Shown: positions 8,010 through 17,762 of the stretch, piece after piece
How positions within the stretch are numbered: the stretch's first letter is position 1
Layout of the letters: each line of letters begins with the position of its first letter
From: Kangiella marina
GTDB taxonomy: Bacteria; Pseudomonadota; Gammaproteobacteria; Enterobacterales; Kangiellaceae
Assembly (NCBI RefSeq): GCF_039541235.1
Contig: NZ_BAABFV010000002.1
Span: 496,001-560,000 of the forward strand
Direction of reading: 5' to 3'
DNA: 64,000 bases
The notes under the pieces: generated by a model
What the model was told of the DNA's origin: nothing
The model's database searches: none
Seen by the model: the letters and a program-made list of their open reading frames with translations, nothing else
Translations under genes and position numbers: made by a program

Positions 8010-9554
8010 TTAAACAAGCTCAACTTCGAGCTTGATTCCATGATAGTCCAGATAGGCCGCTTCACGTTGTAATTCAGCGAGGATGAGTTGATGCTCGTTG
8101 GCCCACTCTTTGGGAATAGAAACCTTCAAGTCATGTCCTTTAAGAACGGTGAATGTCAGAGGCTCAATATTGTGTGGGTCTCTTTTGACGTTAAACAGAA
8201 TAGCTAACCGTAAAATTTGTACAATTGATAAGAGCGCTGCCTGTGGGTCATATTTATTATCGAGCTGTTCGATAAACAATTTCTTTTTTTGATTGGCAAT
8301 GATAGCTGCAAGCGAATCTTTGGTTTGCTGGCTAAACCCTGGCATATCACCATATTGCACTATATAAGCGCTGTGCATTCTGAGTTTAGAGAAGCTAATG
8401 GATAAGCCCACTTCATGGAGCTGGCAAGCCCAATCCAAGTAGTTTTTATAAATTGGATCATAGATTCCCCATTTATCAGCAGTTTGATCAAAAATGGATT
8501 GCGCACTGAGTTGAACTTGTTGAGCGTGATCAAAATCAACGTTAAAACGTTTCATCAAACTCACCGAGGTTTGATGGCGAATGTCATTACCTTTAAGTTC
8601 TTCAGCGAGCTCCAGTAAAATGCCTTCGCGTAACGATGCGTCTGCGATGTGCATTTTCTCAATGTTTAATGTCTCAAATAGACCGTACAAAATCGCGACA
8701 CCACAAGTAAAAGTACTCTTTCGACTATCACTTAGCCCTGAAAAATTTACTCCCTCAAAGTCACCAATATCGATAAGCTTTTGTTTGAGGAACTTTAAGT
8801 GCTCGAAAGTTATACAGCCTTGCGCTAAATTGAGATTCGACAGTACTTTATAAATCGATTCAATACTACCGGAAGATCCCAAGCAGTGTTCCCAGTTACC
8901 AGCACGATAGAACTTTTTAACTTCAGAAACTTCAATCGATGTATTGATGACGGCTTGGTTAAAAAATTCTTCAGTAATTTTGTTATCAGGGAAAAACTTT
9001 TTTGTCGTGACGCAGCCTATCGATAAACTATCGAGTACTTCTGGCTCAAACTTTTCGCCAAGAATAACTTCAGTACTACCACCGCCGATATCAATGACTA
9101 AGGCTCTCTGTAAGTCGGGGTGATTATGGGAGACACCATCATAAATAAGACGTGCTTCCTCACGGCCAGGTAAAATATCAATAGCATGATTGAGGATTTT
9201 TTCAGCTTTTTTGACAAAGTCTGAGGCGTTGACCGCTTTACGTAGGGTGTAGGTAGCAACGACAGTTACGAATTGATGATCAATATCTTGGATTCTTTCT
9301 GCGAACAGTTGTAGACAGTTGAGTCCTCTTTGGATAGCTTCCTCAGATAAGACATCGTTGTTGTCAAGGCCTGCTGCTAGCTGAACTTTTTCCTTTAAAC
9401 GACCAATTACTCTAAGCGTATGGCCATCGAACTCCGCAATGGCAAGATGAAAGCTGTTAGAACCTAAATCAATCGCAGCAAATTGAACCGGAGTCATCGG
9501 TTCCGAGGTCTGGGAACCCATGGCTGCGACGTTAGTTGATTTGAGGTTCTTCAA
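8010..9554 (-). CDS. ppx: Exopolyphosphatase (Ppx/GppA family)
   Basis: The enzyme removes terminal phosphates from polyphosphate, opposing the convergent ppk. The N-terminal ASKHA fold is visible in AAIDLGSNSFHLAIAEFDG and in VIDIGGGSTEVILG (phosphate-binding loops). The C-terminal half (about residues 330-514) is the HD-like helical domain typical of the long, 500-residue Ppx. The start is a TTG at 9554 with AAGGA 7 nt upstream; an internal ATG at codon 12 is the alternative. It lies 23 nt downstream of yciK on the same strand, so the two are likely co-transcribed. GppA activity (pppGpp hydrolysis) cannot be excluded. Confidence 0.9.
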   Translation of the reverse strand: MKNLKSTNVAAMGSQTSEPMTPVQFAAIDLGSNSFHLAIAEFDGHTLRVIGRLKEKVQLAAGLDNNDVLSEEAIQRGLNCLQLFAERIQDIDHQFVTVVATYTLRKAVNASDFVKKAEKILNHAIDILPGREEARLIYDGVSHNHPDLQRALVIDIGGGSTEVILGEKFEPEVLDSLSIGCVTTKKFFPDNKITEEFFNQAVINTSIEVSEVKKFYRAGNWEHCLGSSGSIESIYKVLSNLNLAQGCITFEHLKFLKQKLIDIGDFEGVNFSGLSDSRKSTFTCGVAILYGLFETLNIEKMHIADASLREGILLELAEELKGNDIRHQTSVSLMKRFNVDFDHAQQVQLSAQSIFDQTADKWGIYDPIYKNYLDWACQLHEVGLSISFSKLRMHSAYIVQYGDMPGFSQQTKDSLAAIIANQKKKLFIEQLDNKYDPQAALLSIVQILRLAILFNVKRDPHNIEPLTFTVLKGHDLKVSIPKEWANEHQLILAELQREAAYLDYHGIKLEVELV

Positions 9555-9577
9555 GCACGAATCCTTGGTGGTATGAC

Positions 9578-10336
9578 TTAAGATTGTTGTATAAAATCTC
9601 TAGCATTAAGCGCTTGCCCATTGGTTTCTTTAGACGCTGAGTCCATCAACCATAAGTATGCGGGCAGCAGGTCTTTAGGCGCTGGTAAGGTTTCAGGATC
9701 TTCTCCAGGATAAGCGTTAGCACGCATCTTAGTGCGAGTTGCACCGGGGTTAATACTGTTTACTCGGATAACACTGTTTTCCAGTTCATCAGCGAGTGTT
9801 TGCATCATACCTTCGTTAGCGAATTTTGATGCGGCATAAGCGCCCCAATAGGCACGACCTTGTCGTCCTACGCCTGAAGAGGTAAATACGAGCGATGAGC
9901 TTTGTGACTTTTTGAGTAGAGGAATGCAGTATTTTGTGAGTAAAAACGGTGCGTTAACATTGATCTGCATGACTCGGAACCAAGTCTCATCATCAAAGTG
10001 CTCATAAGGGCTTAGCAAGCCTAAGTCCCCAGCATTGTGCAAGAGACCATCTAAACGACCGAACTCTTCCTCAATAACGTCTGCGACGCGCTGATAGGTC
10101 TCTGGGTTATTATCCTGCAAGTTGACCGGTAAAAGTGCTGGTTGAGGGTAACCCAGTGCTTCTATTTCATCGTAGACCTTCTCCAACTTGCGAGTGTCGC
10201 GGGATAATAAAACCACGGTAGCGCCATATTTTGCGTACTCTAACGCCACTTCTTTGCCTATACCGTCGGTTGCACCGGTCACTAGAATGATTTTATCGTT
10301 AAGAAAATTATCGTTTGGTTGGTAGTTTTGCATCAA
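9578..10336 (-). CDS. yciK: YciK-family short-chain dehydrogenase/reductase
   Basis: This is a classical SDR of 252 aa. It has the cofactor loop TGATDGIGKE near residue 20, the NAG motif (LLHNAGDLG), the catalytic Ser in LVFTSSGVGRQGRA, and YAASK with the catalytic Tyr/Lys. The GRQGRAYWGAYAASKFANEG stretch is characteristic of E. coli YciK, whose physiological substrate is unknown. In Pseudomonas yciK follows ubiG and a HAD phosphatase; here it lies upstream of ppx instead, with the ubiG-HAD pair about 6 kb away. Confidence 0.9.
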   Translation of the reverse strand: MMQNYQPNDNFLNDKIILVTGATDGIGKEVALEYAKYGATVVLLSRDTRKLEKVYDEIEALGYPQPALLPVNLQDNNPETYQRVADVIEEEFGRLDGLLHNAGDLGLLSPYEHFDDETWFRVMQINVNAPFLLTKYCIPLLKKSQSSSLVFTSSGVGRQGRAYWGAYAASKFANEGMMQTLADELENSVIRVNSINPGATRTKMRANAYPGEDPETLPAPKDLLPAYLWLMDSASKETNGQALNARDFIQQS

Positions 10337-10570
10337 AAAAGTCTTAAAATGGTTGGATTATTCAGTAAAGATATTTTACCTTACTTAGGGCGTATACCCA
10401 ATCTACTTATAAAAAGTAGATTCAGGCAACTTTATACCGCGCTATTGATTTTAGCAAGAAAATCGCTATTTCCTTCGGCCAGGTTTTGGCCAAAGTACCT
10501 CGAAAGCCTATTGAGGTGGAGGTAATTAGCAAATTGGTTAATGAGTCAATAAATAACAATAGGACAATTC

Positions 10571-11263
10571 ATGGGCAAGCGAATCGCAGTTGTAGAAGAT
10601 GAGCCACTATTGCAACAAAACTACAGCATGGCACTAAAAAAATCTGGTTATGAAGTTGTGGTTTATGAAACCAAGCAAGAGGCGGAAAAAGCCTTTGCTA
10701 ATCGCTTACCCGATCTGGTGTTACTTGATATTGGCCTAGGAAATGAGCAGGAAGCGGGGTTTGAAATTTGTCGTAGCTTGCGCCAGAAGTCGACCCAGCT
10801 GCCGATTATTTTCTTAACAGCTTTAGACAGTGATCTGGATATTATTTCCGGTCTCAGGCTTGGCGCTGATGATTATTTAACCAAGGATATCAGCTTGCCG
10901 CATTTATTAGCGCGGATTTCTGCATTATTCAGACGTTTAGATTCCTTACAAACGTCGCCTAACGCAAACGCTATCCATGAAGTGGGTTCGCTAGAAATTG
11001 ACAATGAGCGTTTGAGCGTCAAGTGGAATGGTCAATTAGTCGATTTAACCGTCAGTGAATTCTGGATTGTGAATGCTTTAGTGTCCCGTCCAGGCCATGT
11101 TAAAAACCGGGAGCAACTGATGCAGGCGGTAAAAGCTGTGGTTGATGACAGCACCATTACGTCACATATTAAGCGGATACGTCAAAAATTCCAGCGTATT
11201 GATCAAACGTTTGATTCTATTGAAACGGTTTATGGTATGGGTTATCGCTGGAATCAGGCTTAG
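10571..11263 (+). CDS. pdsR: OmpR-type response regulator of the proteobacterial dedicated sortase system (PdsR-like)
   Basis: The 230-aa protein has a receiver domain (residues 3-118; VVEDE, LLDIGLG, FLTA, LTKDIS) and an OmpR/PhoB winged-helix DNA-binding domain (about 135-228). The wording of its motifs, LLDIGLGNEQEAGFEICRSLR, ISGLRLGADDYLTKDISLPH and DDSTITSHIKRIRQKFQ with IETVYGMGYRW, matches what I recall of the family named proteobacterial dedicated sortase system response regulator (TIGR03787). AGGAC gives a good ribosome-binding site. The cognate kinase starts 9 nt after the stop. No sortase gene is adjacent. Confidence 0.82.
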   Translation: MGKRIAVVEDEPLLQQNYSMALKKSGYEVVVYETKQEAEKAFANRLPDLVLLDIGLGNEQEAGFEICRSLRQKSTQLPIIFLTALDSDLDIISGLRLGADDYLTKDISLPHLLARISALFRRLDSLQTSPNANAIHEVGSLEIDNERLSVKWNGQLVDLTVSEFWIVNALVSRPGHVKNREQLMQAVKAVVDDSTITSHIKRIRQKFQRIDQTFDSIETVYGMGYRWNQA

Positions 11264-11272
11264 TAAACCGCT

Positions 11273-13276
11273 ATGAAGTCGTTATCACTCAAATGGCGAA
11301 TTCTTCTGATCAGCTGCGTGTTTTTGCTCATTCCACTCGCAAGTTGGTTGATTGATAGTAAATTTGAAAGTGATTTAGAGCGTGATAACTTCCAGCAAAC
11401 GGTTCAGCAAGCAAACAATCTTCGCAGCTTTTTTGAGCAGCTCATTCAGCACGATAATAACTTTAGACAGAAATTGGATACCAACGGTGTTAAACCCACG
11501 CTGCAAGTTGCACTGCGTGAAACAGGGATCTTGGTTGATGGGTTTTCTGATGAATGGTATCCCTACCATGGTTTTACCAAGCGCATTCAAAACTTCGGAC
11601 AAACGGCTGAGCTCAGCTTAGTTGAAGACCAAAAACATATGTTTTTACTGGTGACGGTTGAGGATGATGATATTGCTTATCGACAAAATCTCGATATGAC
11701 AGGCATGTCCGATAAGGTTGAGTTACAACTGGATGGATATCGGTTACAGTTTGCACCACTGGCTCCGGGCAGAGTGGCCGCATTGCGACAAACCAGTAAT
11801 GGTTTTCGAGAGGTCGCTTCAGTTTATGCCGTATGGCAGGAGTTAACAGAAGGATACCAGCTCGAAATACGTATACCGCGTAATCAAATTGGTACTCTAT
11901 TCAGCGCCGAGATTCATGATGTTGATAAGAATGTAAATTCAGCTCCTGTGCTGCAAGGGCTATACTCATTCACCAACTTTGAGCAAGTCGCTCTAAACAG
12001 CATGCTCAGTGTCGGAGCCTTGTCGAGACTTAGCGCAGATGATTACCGTGTGATGATCACCAATCTAAGTGGTGATATTGTTTATGGATATGGTCAGCCT
12101 CACCAAGACATCAAGGGCCACTGGCGGAATCGACTCTGGTTGAGTGATTTGAGCCCGATTCAAACCCGCGGCAGTAAAGTCAGCCTCTCTAGTGATGAGC
12201 TAGATCAAACCTTGATAGGTAAAGCTCAAGAACAGTTGGTTGACGAAGGACTGTTAACCGCCTACTCAAGAATTTTGGAACCTTTGTATGACGGAGAGCA
12301 AGTAGTTGGTGCTTTGATTATTGAGTCGTCAGCGATTAATCAAAAACTTTACTTGCGTGACTTTTGGCTCCGTATGTTGCTATTGATGCTACTGTTTTGG
12401 GTCTTAATGGTGTGGTGGCTATACCGTTCCAGTAAAGATTATAGCCGACGCATTGTTGAGTTACGTGATATTACGGAAGAGGCTGTCTCTGAGCAGGGAC
12501 AAATTCGTCATGTCATACAGCGAGAAGAGTATTATGATGATGAAGTTGCAGATTTAACCAATACTTTTTCACACCTAACGACTCGATTAAAACAGCACCA
12601 TGACTATCAAGAAAAGCTGGTAGCGAGACTGAATCATGAGTTACGCACGCCCATCGCGATTATTCGAAGTTCTCTGGATAATTTAAGCGTTGAAAACTTA
12701 TCCGAGCTCGATGCGCAAATGCTGCATACGGCTCAGTCAGGTGCGAGTAGGATGAGTCAGACGTTAAGTCGTTTGAGCGAAGCAACCCGCTTGGAGCAAG
12801 CCATAAAAAGCGCTGATAAACATAACTTTGATGTTGTCGTGGTGCTTAGAGATTTGACGCGCGCTTATGCTACTAATTGGCCTGAACACCAGTTTGAGTT
12901 TGAGACGAATGTTGATGAGGTAGAATTGAAAGGGTCTCGCGATTTATTTGTCCAGATGGTTGATAAGTTGATTACCAATGCTGTTGACTTTGATGATCAA
13001 TCGCAACCGATTCGACTTAAACTTGCCTTGGAGGAGGGGCGGTTGCTGTTTGAGGTCAGTAATCGAGGTACTCCGATTGAGCATAAGGCACTTAAATCAG
13101 TTTTTAGTTTGATGCATTCAAGTCGAAAAAATTCAGGGGGGCATCTAGGCTTGGGTTTATATTTAGCAAAGCTTATTGCTAACTTCCATAATGGGCACAT
13201 CGTTGCAAAGAATCATAATGATCAGGGTGGAGTCAGTATTGTTATTAGCTGGAAAAATAAATATTTTACCGATTGA
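11273..13276 (+). CDS. pdsS: Sensor histidine kinase, dedicated-sortase type (PdsS-like)
   Basis: The 667-residue membrane kinase has TM1 at about residues 8-27 and a long periplasmic sensor region. That region resembles a CBM9-like/DOMON beta-sandwich: DGFSDEW, then HMFLLVTVEDDDI, then KVELQLDGY. TM2 is at about 363-383. A short HAMP-like linker leads to HisKA with phospho-acceptor H455 (LNHELRTPIAIIRSSLDNL) and a HATPase domain (N-box DKLITNAVDF, G-box GGHLGLGLYLAKLIANFHNGH). The architecture fits TIGR03785-type kinases. It is paired with the preceding regulator. The signal is unknown; the sugar-binding-like fold suggests an envelope or glycan cue (inference). Confidence 0.82.
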   Translation: MKSLSLKWRILLISCVFLLIPLASWLIDSKFESDLERDNFQQTVQQANNLRSFFEQLIQHDNNFRQKLDTNGVKPTLQVALRETGILVDGFSDEWYPYHGFTKRIQNFGQTAELSLVEDQKHMFLLVTVEDDDIAYRQNLDMTGMSDKVELQLDGYRLQFAPLAPGRVAALRQTSNGFREVASVYAVWQELTEGYQLEIRIPRNQIGTLFSAEIHDVDKNVNSAPVLQGLYSFTNFEQVALNSMLSVGALSRLSADDYRVMITNLSGDIVYGYGQPHQDIKGHWRNRLWLSDLSPIQTRGSKVSLSSDELDQTLIGKAQEQLVDEGLLTAYSRILEPLYDGEQVVGALIIESSAINQKLYLRDFWLRMLLLMLLFWVLMVWWLYRSSKDYSRRIVELRDITEEAVSEQGQIRHVIQREEYYDDEVADLTNTFSHLTTRLKQHHDYQEKLVARLNHELRTPIAIIRSSLDNLSVENLSELDAQMLHTAQSGASRMSQTLSRLSEATRLEQAIKSADKHNFDVVVVLRDLTRAYATNWPEHQFEFETNVDEVELKGSRDLFVQMVDKLITNAVDFDDQSQPIRLKLALEEGRLLFEVSNRGTPIEHKALKSVFSLMHSSRKNSGGHLGLGLYLAKLIANFHNGHIVAKNHNDQGGVSIVISWKNKYFTD

Positions 13277-13310
13277 GCCAACTCAACTATGATGGTGTGA
13301 GGAACGCTTA

Positions 13311-16300
13311 ATGGATAAAGTAAATTACGTCTCATCATCTCAAGAGTTGCTGTTTGATATTTCGCGAAACTTATTAAAAAGCGAAAACGTTGAGCAGACG
13401 GCTGATATTATCGTCAAAGCTTTATACTCACATATAAAAAGCTTTGATTGTGCTTTCTTTCGCTTTGAACCTTCACATAACCAGCTGATTTGTATTTCTT
13501 ATGCCAGTCGAGAAGCACAAGGTTTGAGCTCGTTTAAGTTAAGACCTATAGAGATTGGCGTCGGTGTTGTTGGCCATGCTGCAGAGCAACAAGAGACTCA
13601 GCGCATTACTCGTAAAGAAGAGTGTGACTACTGGCTTGAGTATAATGAATCTAATACATCTGAGCTAACAGTACCGGTAGTGGTGGATGGCGAGTTAATT
13701 GGCGTTATAGATCTTGAAGATGATAGAGAAGGGTTTTTCAGCGAAGAAGCGCAACACTGCATTGAAGAAGTCGCCTTATTGGTCGGCAAGTTTTTAGAGC
13801 AACAGATTTTAAGTGAACACCGATTATTTAGACTGGAACAGGTTGATTACTCTGAAGAGCGCGCTAAAAGCAAAGATTCATATTTTTCTAAGGTTCTTGA
13901 GCAACTGGGTGACCCCGTATTTATTTTAAGCCCGTCAGGAAAAGTCATAGACCTTAATCAAAGTGCGGTATTATCGTTAGGCTATGCTAAGAGCGAGCTT
14001 ATCGGACATAGAGCCCAGAAGTTTGAGCAAATAATCAATGCAGAGAACTCAGCGCTGATCTACAGAACCATAAAGTACAATGACCCTTTAATTATTGAAG
14101 GTATCCATACTCGAAAGGATGGCTCGCGTTTCTTCGTTGAAATTAAGATGGCTTGCTTGGAAGACGATAATATCATTGCGGTAGCACGCGATATTTCGGC
14201 GAGGAGAACCGTTCTTAAGGAGCTTGAGGACAGTCAGAAATTCTTACAAGAAGTCATTAAAACGTCACCAGACGTCATCTATGCCTATGACTTTCTAAAA
14301 GGCAAGCTGATGATTGGTCGAGCGCGTCTCTCGCAACTGCTCGGCTATGACAATGAAGATGAGCAGTTTGACTCATTTGAAGACTTCGCGAAGCTAGCCC
14401 ACCCTGACGATGTCGCAGCCATAAAAAAGCATGTGGATGATGTCTTTAAGTGTCAGGAAGGACGTCTGCATATAGTTGAGGCTAGACTCAAGCATGTCGA
14501 TGGTGATTATCGATGGATACAAAGCCGTAGTTTGATTTTTCAGAGAAACCCAGACCAAAGTCCAGTGTCAAAGCTAGGTTCGCTTCGTGACATTACCGAA
14601 CAAAACCGATTAAAAAGCAAGCTAGCTCGACGTGAAAACTACTATAGAGCACTGGTCGAGAATGCGTTTGATGGTATTGCGCTTTATGATGCCGAAGGCT
14701 GTGTCACGTTTTGTTCAGGCAGTGCTTCAAAACTTCTGGGTTATACCGAAGAGGAAGTCTTAACAATGCACGGTCTGGATTTTGTGCATAAAGAGGATGC
14801 GGACCTAGCGATCAATGCCTGGCGCTGGCTACTTGAGCACCCGGGGGAAGTGTACCGTATTCCAGATTATAGATTGTTAACCAAAACGGGTGAGTCTATC
14901 TGGGTAGAAAACACCTTTATTAACTTACTCGACGATAGGAATGTTGCGGGAATTATCAGTAACTTTAGAGACATTGGTCAACGAAAGTCATCAGAGCAAT
15001 CACTATACCGCATCTCCAATTACGACAGTTTAACGGAACTGCCAAATCGGGGTTTCCTAAAAAAGCAATTACGTCGTTACATATCACAAGCTAAGGCTTT
15101 CCAAGGTTTCTTAACATTAATTTATTTTGACGTAACACAGCTCAACTTAATTAATAATGCCTGGGGGCACTCAATTGGCGACAAGGTTTTGCTTTATATT
15201 GTCGAGCAGTTGCAACGTCATACTGAAGAGTTCGATTTTATTGCCAGAACCGGCGATGATGAGTTTGCGGTAGTTTTGAATCAAAAAGATTCGTTTGAGG
15301 CCACAAAGCTTGTTGAAAGTATTGTCGAAAAATTCGATTCACTGATACGTTTTGGCGACGCTGAAGTGAAAATTTCGATCCGTGCAGGAATCGTCAGATA
15401 TCCGGAAGATGGTAATAATGCCGAAGAGTTGATTAACAAAGCTGAAATTACCACAAGACACGTAAAATCGATTGCTACTCAGTTTGCTTTTTATCAAGAG
15501 ACCGATACACGAGCTGCTAGAGATAAGTTATTGCTCGAAAAAGACTTAGTAAACGCTATTCAGAGCGACTCTTTGGAGCTGCATTATCAACCTAAGGTTG
15601 AAGTGGCAAGTGGTAGGATAGACTCTTTAGAGGCGCTCTTACGCTGGAATCACCCTCATAAGGGGCCTGTCTCGCCGCAACTTGCGATTAGCATCGCTGA
15701 AGAGAGCAATTTGATATATCGTCTTACGGATTGGGTTGTGACTCAGGCGGTAAAGCAAATTGCGCAATGGCGTGAAGAAGGTTTAGAGATTAAAGTTTCC
15801 ATCAACTTATCGGTAAAAGATTTGATGCGTAATGATTTGCAGCAAAAAGTTTCGGATACATTGAGCCGTTATCATGTTGATGCAACGCTACTCGACTTAG
15901 AGATTACCGAAAGCGCTGCAATGGTCAATACTGAGCAGTCGATATCGCTACTACAATCAGTTAAAGAGATGGGCATGTCTGTTAGCTTAGACGACTTTGG
16001 AACAGGTTATTCGTCAATAAGCCACTTAACCTCATTGCCCGTTGATATCGTTAAAATTGATCAGTCGTTTATTCGACAGTTTGATAAGCGTCCTCAAGAT
16101 GCAAAGCATGATAGTCGATTGATTATCCAAAATATTATTCGTTTAGCGAGAAGCTTTCATCTGACCTCATTGGTTGAAGGGGTGGAAACCGTTGAGCAGC
16201 TTGAGTTACTCAAAGAGTTTGACTGTGATTTGGCTCAAGGTTACCTTTTCAGCCGTCCTGTTACGGCGGAAACGCTCAAGCCAGTTATTGAGCAGGGCTA

Positions 16301-16337
16301 TATTGATCTCAAAGCATTGAAAGATGCCGACTCATGA
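13311..16337 (+). CDS. GAF-PAS-PAS-PAS-GGDEF-EAL cyclic-di-GMP protein
   Basis: This 1008-aa soluble multidomain protein reads as GAF (about residues 10-165), three PAS domains (about 185-300, 305-430, 440-555), GGDEF (about 565-720) and EAL (about 745-995). The GGDEF motif reads G648-D-D-E-F652 instead of GGDEF, which should impair cyclase activity. The EAL half keeps E774 of EALLRW, SINLSVKDL, ITES, DDFGTGYSS, the Lys of VKIDQSF and the VEGVET and QGYLFSRP motifs, so it is predicted to be an active c-di-GMP phosphodiesterase. It starts 34 nt after the PdsS-like kinase with a GAGGA ribosome-binding site and may belong to that operon. Confidence 0.92.
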   Translation: MDKVNYVSSSQELLFDISRNLLKSENVEQTADIIVKALYSHIKSFDCAFFRFEPSHNQLICISYASREAQGLSSFKLRPIEIGVGVVGHAAEQQETQRITRKEECDYWLEYNESNTSELTVPVVVDGELIGVIDLEDDREGFFSEEAQHCIEEVALLVGKFLEQQILSEHRLFRLEQVDYSEERAKSKDSYFSKVLEQLGDPVFILSPSGKVIDLNQSAVLSLGYAKSELIGHRAQKFEQIINAENSALIYRTIKYNDPLIIEGIHTRKDGSRFFVEIKMACLEDDNIIAVARDISARRTVLKELEDSQKFLQEVIKTSPDVIYAYDFLKGKLMIGRARLSQLLGYDNEDEQFDSFEDFAKLAHPDDVAAIKKHVDDVFKCQEGRLHIVEARLKHVDGDYRWIQSRSLIFQRNPDQSPVSKLGSLRDITEQNRLKSKLARRENYYRALVENAFDGIALYDAEGCVTFCSGSASKLLGYTEEEVLTMHGLDFVHKEDADLAINAWRWLLEHPGEVYRIPDYRLLTKTGESIWVENTFINLLDDRNVAGIISNFRDIGQRKSSEQSLYRISNYDSLTELPNRGFLKKQLRRYISQAKAFQGFLTLIYFDVTQLNLINNAWGHSIGDKVLLYIVEQLQRHTEEFDFIARTGDDEFAVVLNQKDSFEATKLVESIVEKFDSLIRFGDAEVKISIRAGIVRYPEDGNNAEELINKAEITTRHVKSIATQFAFYQETDTRAARDKLLLEKDLVNAIQSDSLELHYQPKVEVASGRIDSLEALLRWNHPHKGPVSPQLAISIAEESNLIYRLTDWVVTQAVKQIAQWREEGLEIKVSINLSVKDLMRNDLQQKVSDTLSRYHVDATLLDLEITESAAMVNTEQSISLLQSVKEMGMSVSLDDFGTGYSSISHLTSLPVDIVKIDQSFIRQFDKRPQDAKHDSRLIIQNIIRLARSFHLTSLVEGVETVEQLELLKEFDCDLAQGYLFSRPVTAETLKPVIEQGYIDLKALKDADS

Positions 16338-16342
16338 GTCGG
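16327..16342. terminator. Palindromic hairpin between convergent genes
   Basis: CCGACTCATGAGTCGG is a perfect 16-bp palindrome spanning the stop of the EAL gene, just before the stop of the converging HAD phosphatase gene. It may form a 6-bp stem with a CATG loop. There is no U-tract, so termination is only a guess. Confidence 0.3.
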
Positions 16343-16343
16343 G

Positions 16344-17018
16344 TCAATAACTGAAGTTCTGCCAAAAGTAGTCAGCCAGCTCCGTTGAGTTTTCAATACT
16401 GGTATCTGCTTGCCACTTTTCGGGCGAGTCTTGCGGAGTAATATAACCCCAGTTTGCCAAGATAGTCTTCATACCTGCTGCACGCCCAGCGGCAATGTCT
16501 CGCTCGGCATCACCGATATAAATACACTGTGCGGGAACTAAACCTGCTTCTTTGCAGGCTGCAAAGAGCGGGGCGGGGTTGGGTTTTCTCGGCTCTATGG
16601 TATCGCCACTGATAACGCTGGAAGCTGACTGATCGAGCTTTAATGCCTGAACCAATGGTTGAGTCAGAAAGGCCGGTTTATTGGTCACAATCCCCCATTT
16701 TATAGACTGCGCTTTCAGCTGCTTTAGAAACGCTTCCAAACCGTCAAACAAAGTTGTTTTGACAGCGAGGTTTTCACTGTAAATATGAAGGTACTGCTCG
16801 CGCATCGCATCAAAGTTTTTATCGGAAGGAATGATACCAAAGCCAATCTTTAGCATGGCCAAAGCGCCATGAGAAACGAAAGGTCTAACGTCTGAAAATG
16901 CGAGCGGCTTTAAGTTATGAAGCTCTCTTTGAATATTAAGCGCCAGCGCCATGTCTGGAGCCGTATCCAGAAGCGTGCCATCAAGATCAAACAGCACCCC
17001 TTTAATCAGTGGCTTCAT
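16344..17018 (-). CDS. HAD-family phosphatase: phosphoglycolate phosphatase or MupP
   Basis: The 224-aa HAD hydrolase has motif [14 protein letters not shown], motif II VTNKP, the conserved Lys in EPRKPNP, and motif [17 protein letters not shown]. Its start overlaps the ubiG stop (TCAT at 17015-17018). Genes here are usually called gph (2-phosphoglycolate phosphatase). In Pseudomonas, however, the gene directly after ubiG (PA3172) is MupP, the N-acetylmuramic acid 6-phosphate phosphatase of cell-wall recycling. Context favours MupP; sequence alone cannot separate the two. Confidence 0.85.
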   Translation of the reverse strand: MKPLIKGVLFDLDGTLLDTAPDMALALNIQRELHNLKPLAFSDVRPFVSHGALAMLKIGFGIIPSDKNFDAMREQYLHIYSENLAVKTTLFDGLEAFLKQLKAQSIKWGIVTNKPAFLTQPLVQALKLDQSASSVISGDTIEPRKPNPAPLFAACKEAGLVPAQCIYIGDAERDIAAGRAAGMKTILANWGYITPQDSPEKWQADTSIENSTELADYFWQNFSY

Positions 17019-17752
17019 GGTTGTAGTTTTGGCTCGGTATGAACGATATAGTTAACATCCACGTTATCACTCATCCAGTATTTTTTAGTCAGTGGATTGT
17101 AGTGCATACCCTCAATACTTTTGAACTCTAAACCTTGAGGTCGGCTCCAGGCTTCAAGTTCAGAAGGGCGGATGAATTTTTTAAAGTCGTGAGTCCCTTT
17201 CGGTAACATTTGCAATAAGTACTCAGCGCCAACAATCGCGAATAAGAAACTTTTAGGGTTGCGATTAATGGTAGAGAAGAACACATCGCCATCATCTTTA
17301 ACCAGTTTGCGGCATGCTTGAATAATTGAACTTGGGTCAGGAACATGCTCAAGCATTTCTAAACAAGTGACTAGATCAAACTCTCCCGCATGCTGTTCAG
17401 CGAACTCTTCCGCGGTTGTCTGCAAGTAATTGACTTCTACGCCAGACTCTAGCTTATGAAGTTTGGCAACTTGCAGCGGCATTTCGCCCATATCAATACC
17501 GGTAACGATGGCGCCTTCTTTAGCTAGTGACTCAGACAAGATACCACCGCCACAACCAACATCGAGAATTTTTTTGCCGTGTAAGGTACCGACACGATCC
17601 ATGATGAACTTTAGTCTAAGCGGGTTAATGTCGTGTAACGGTTTAAAGTCACCTTCTTTGTCCCACCAGCGAGAAGCCATCTGCTCAAATTTATTGATCT
17701 CATGGGGATCAACGTTTGCTTTAGGTGCGTCTTGATGTTCTGTTTGTGACAT
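17015..17752 (-). CDS. ubiG: Ubiquinone biosynthesis O-methyltransferase
   Basis: UbiG performs both O-methylation steps of ubiquinone synthesis using S-adenosylmethionine. The 245-aa protein has the family N-terminus ([30 protein letters not shown]), SAM motif [13 protein letters not shown], and [14 protein letters not shown]. The [21 protein letters not shown] and [14 protein letters not shown] segments are also typical. It lies 10 nt downstream of the mtaD-like gene and overlaps the HAD gene, so the three form an operon. S-adenosylhomocysteine, its by-product, is a substrate of the enzyme encoded just upstream. Confidence 0.95.
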   Translation of the reverse strand: MSQTEHQDAPKANVDPHEINKFEQMASRWWDKEGDFKPLHDINPLRLKFIMDRVGTLHGKKILDVGCGGGILSESLAKEGAIVTGIDMGEMPLQVAKLHKLESGVEVNYLQTTAEEFAEQHAGEFDLVTCLEMLEHVPDPSSIIQACRKLVKDDGDVFFSTINRNPKSFLFAIVGAEYLLQMLPKGTHDFKKFIRPSELEAWSRPQGLEFKSIEGMHYNPLTKKYWMSDNVDVNYIVHTEPKLQP

Positions 17753-17762
17753 AGGATCGGCC

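Noticed and set aside
7984-8010. AAGCTT-containing repeats between ppk and ppx as a terminator
   Set aside because: The two TTAAGCTTTAA copies are direct repeats that pair only over six A/T-rich bases; too weak to call.
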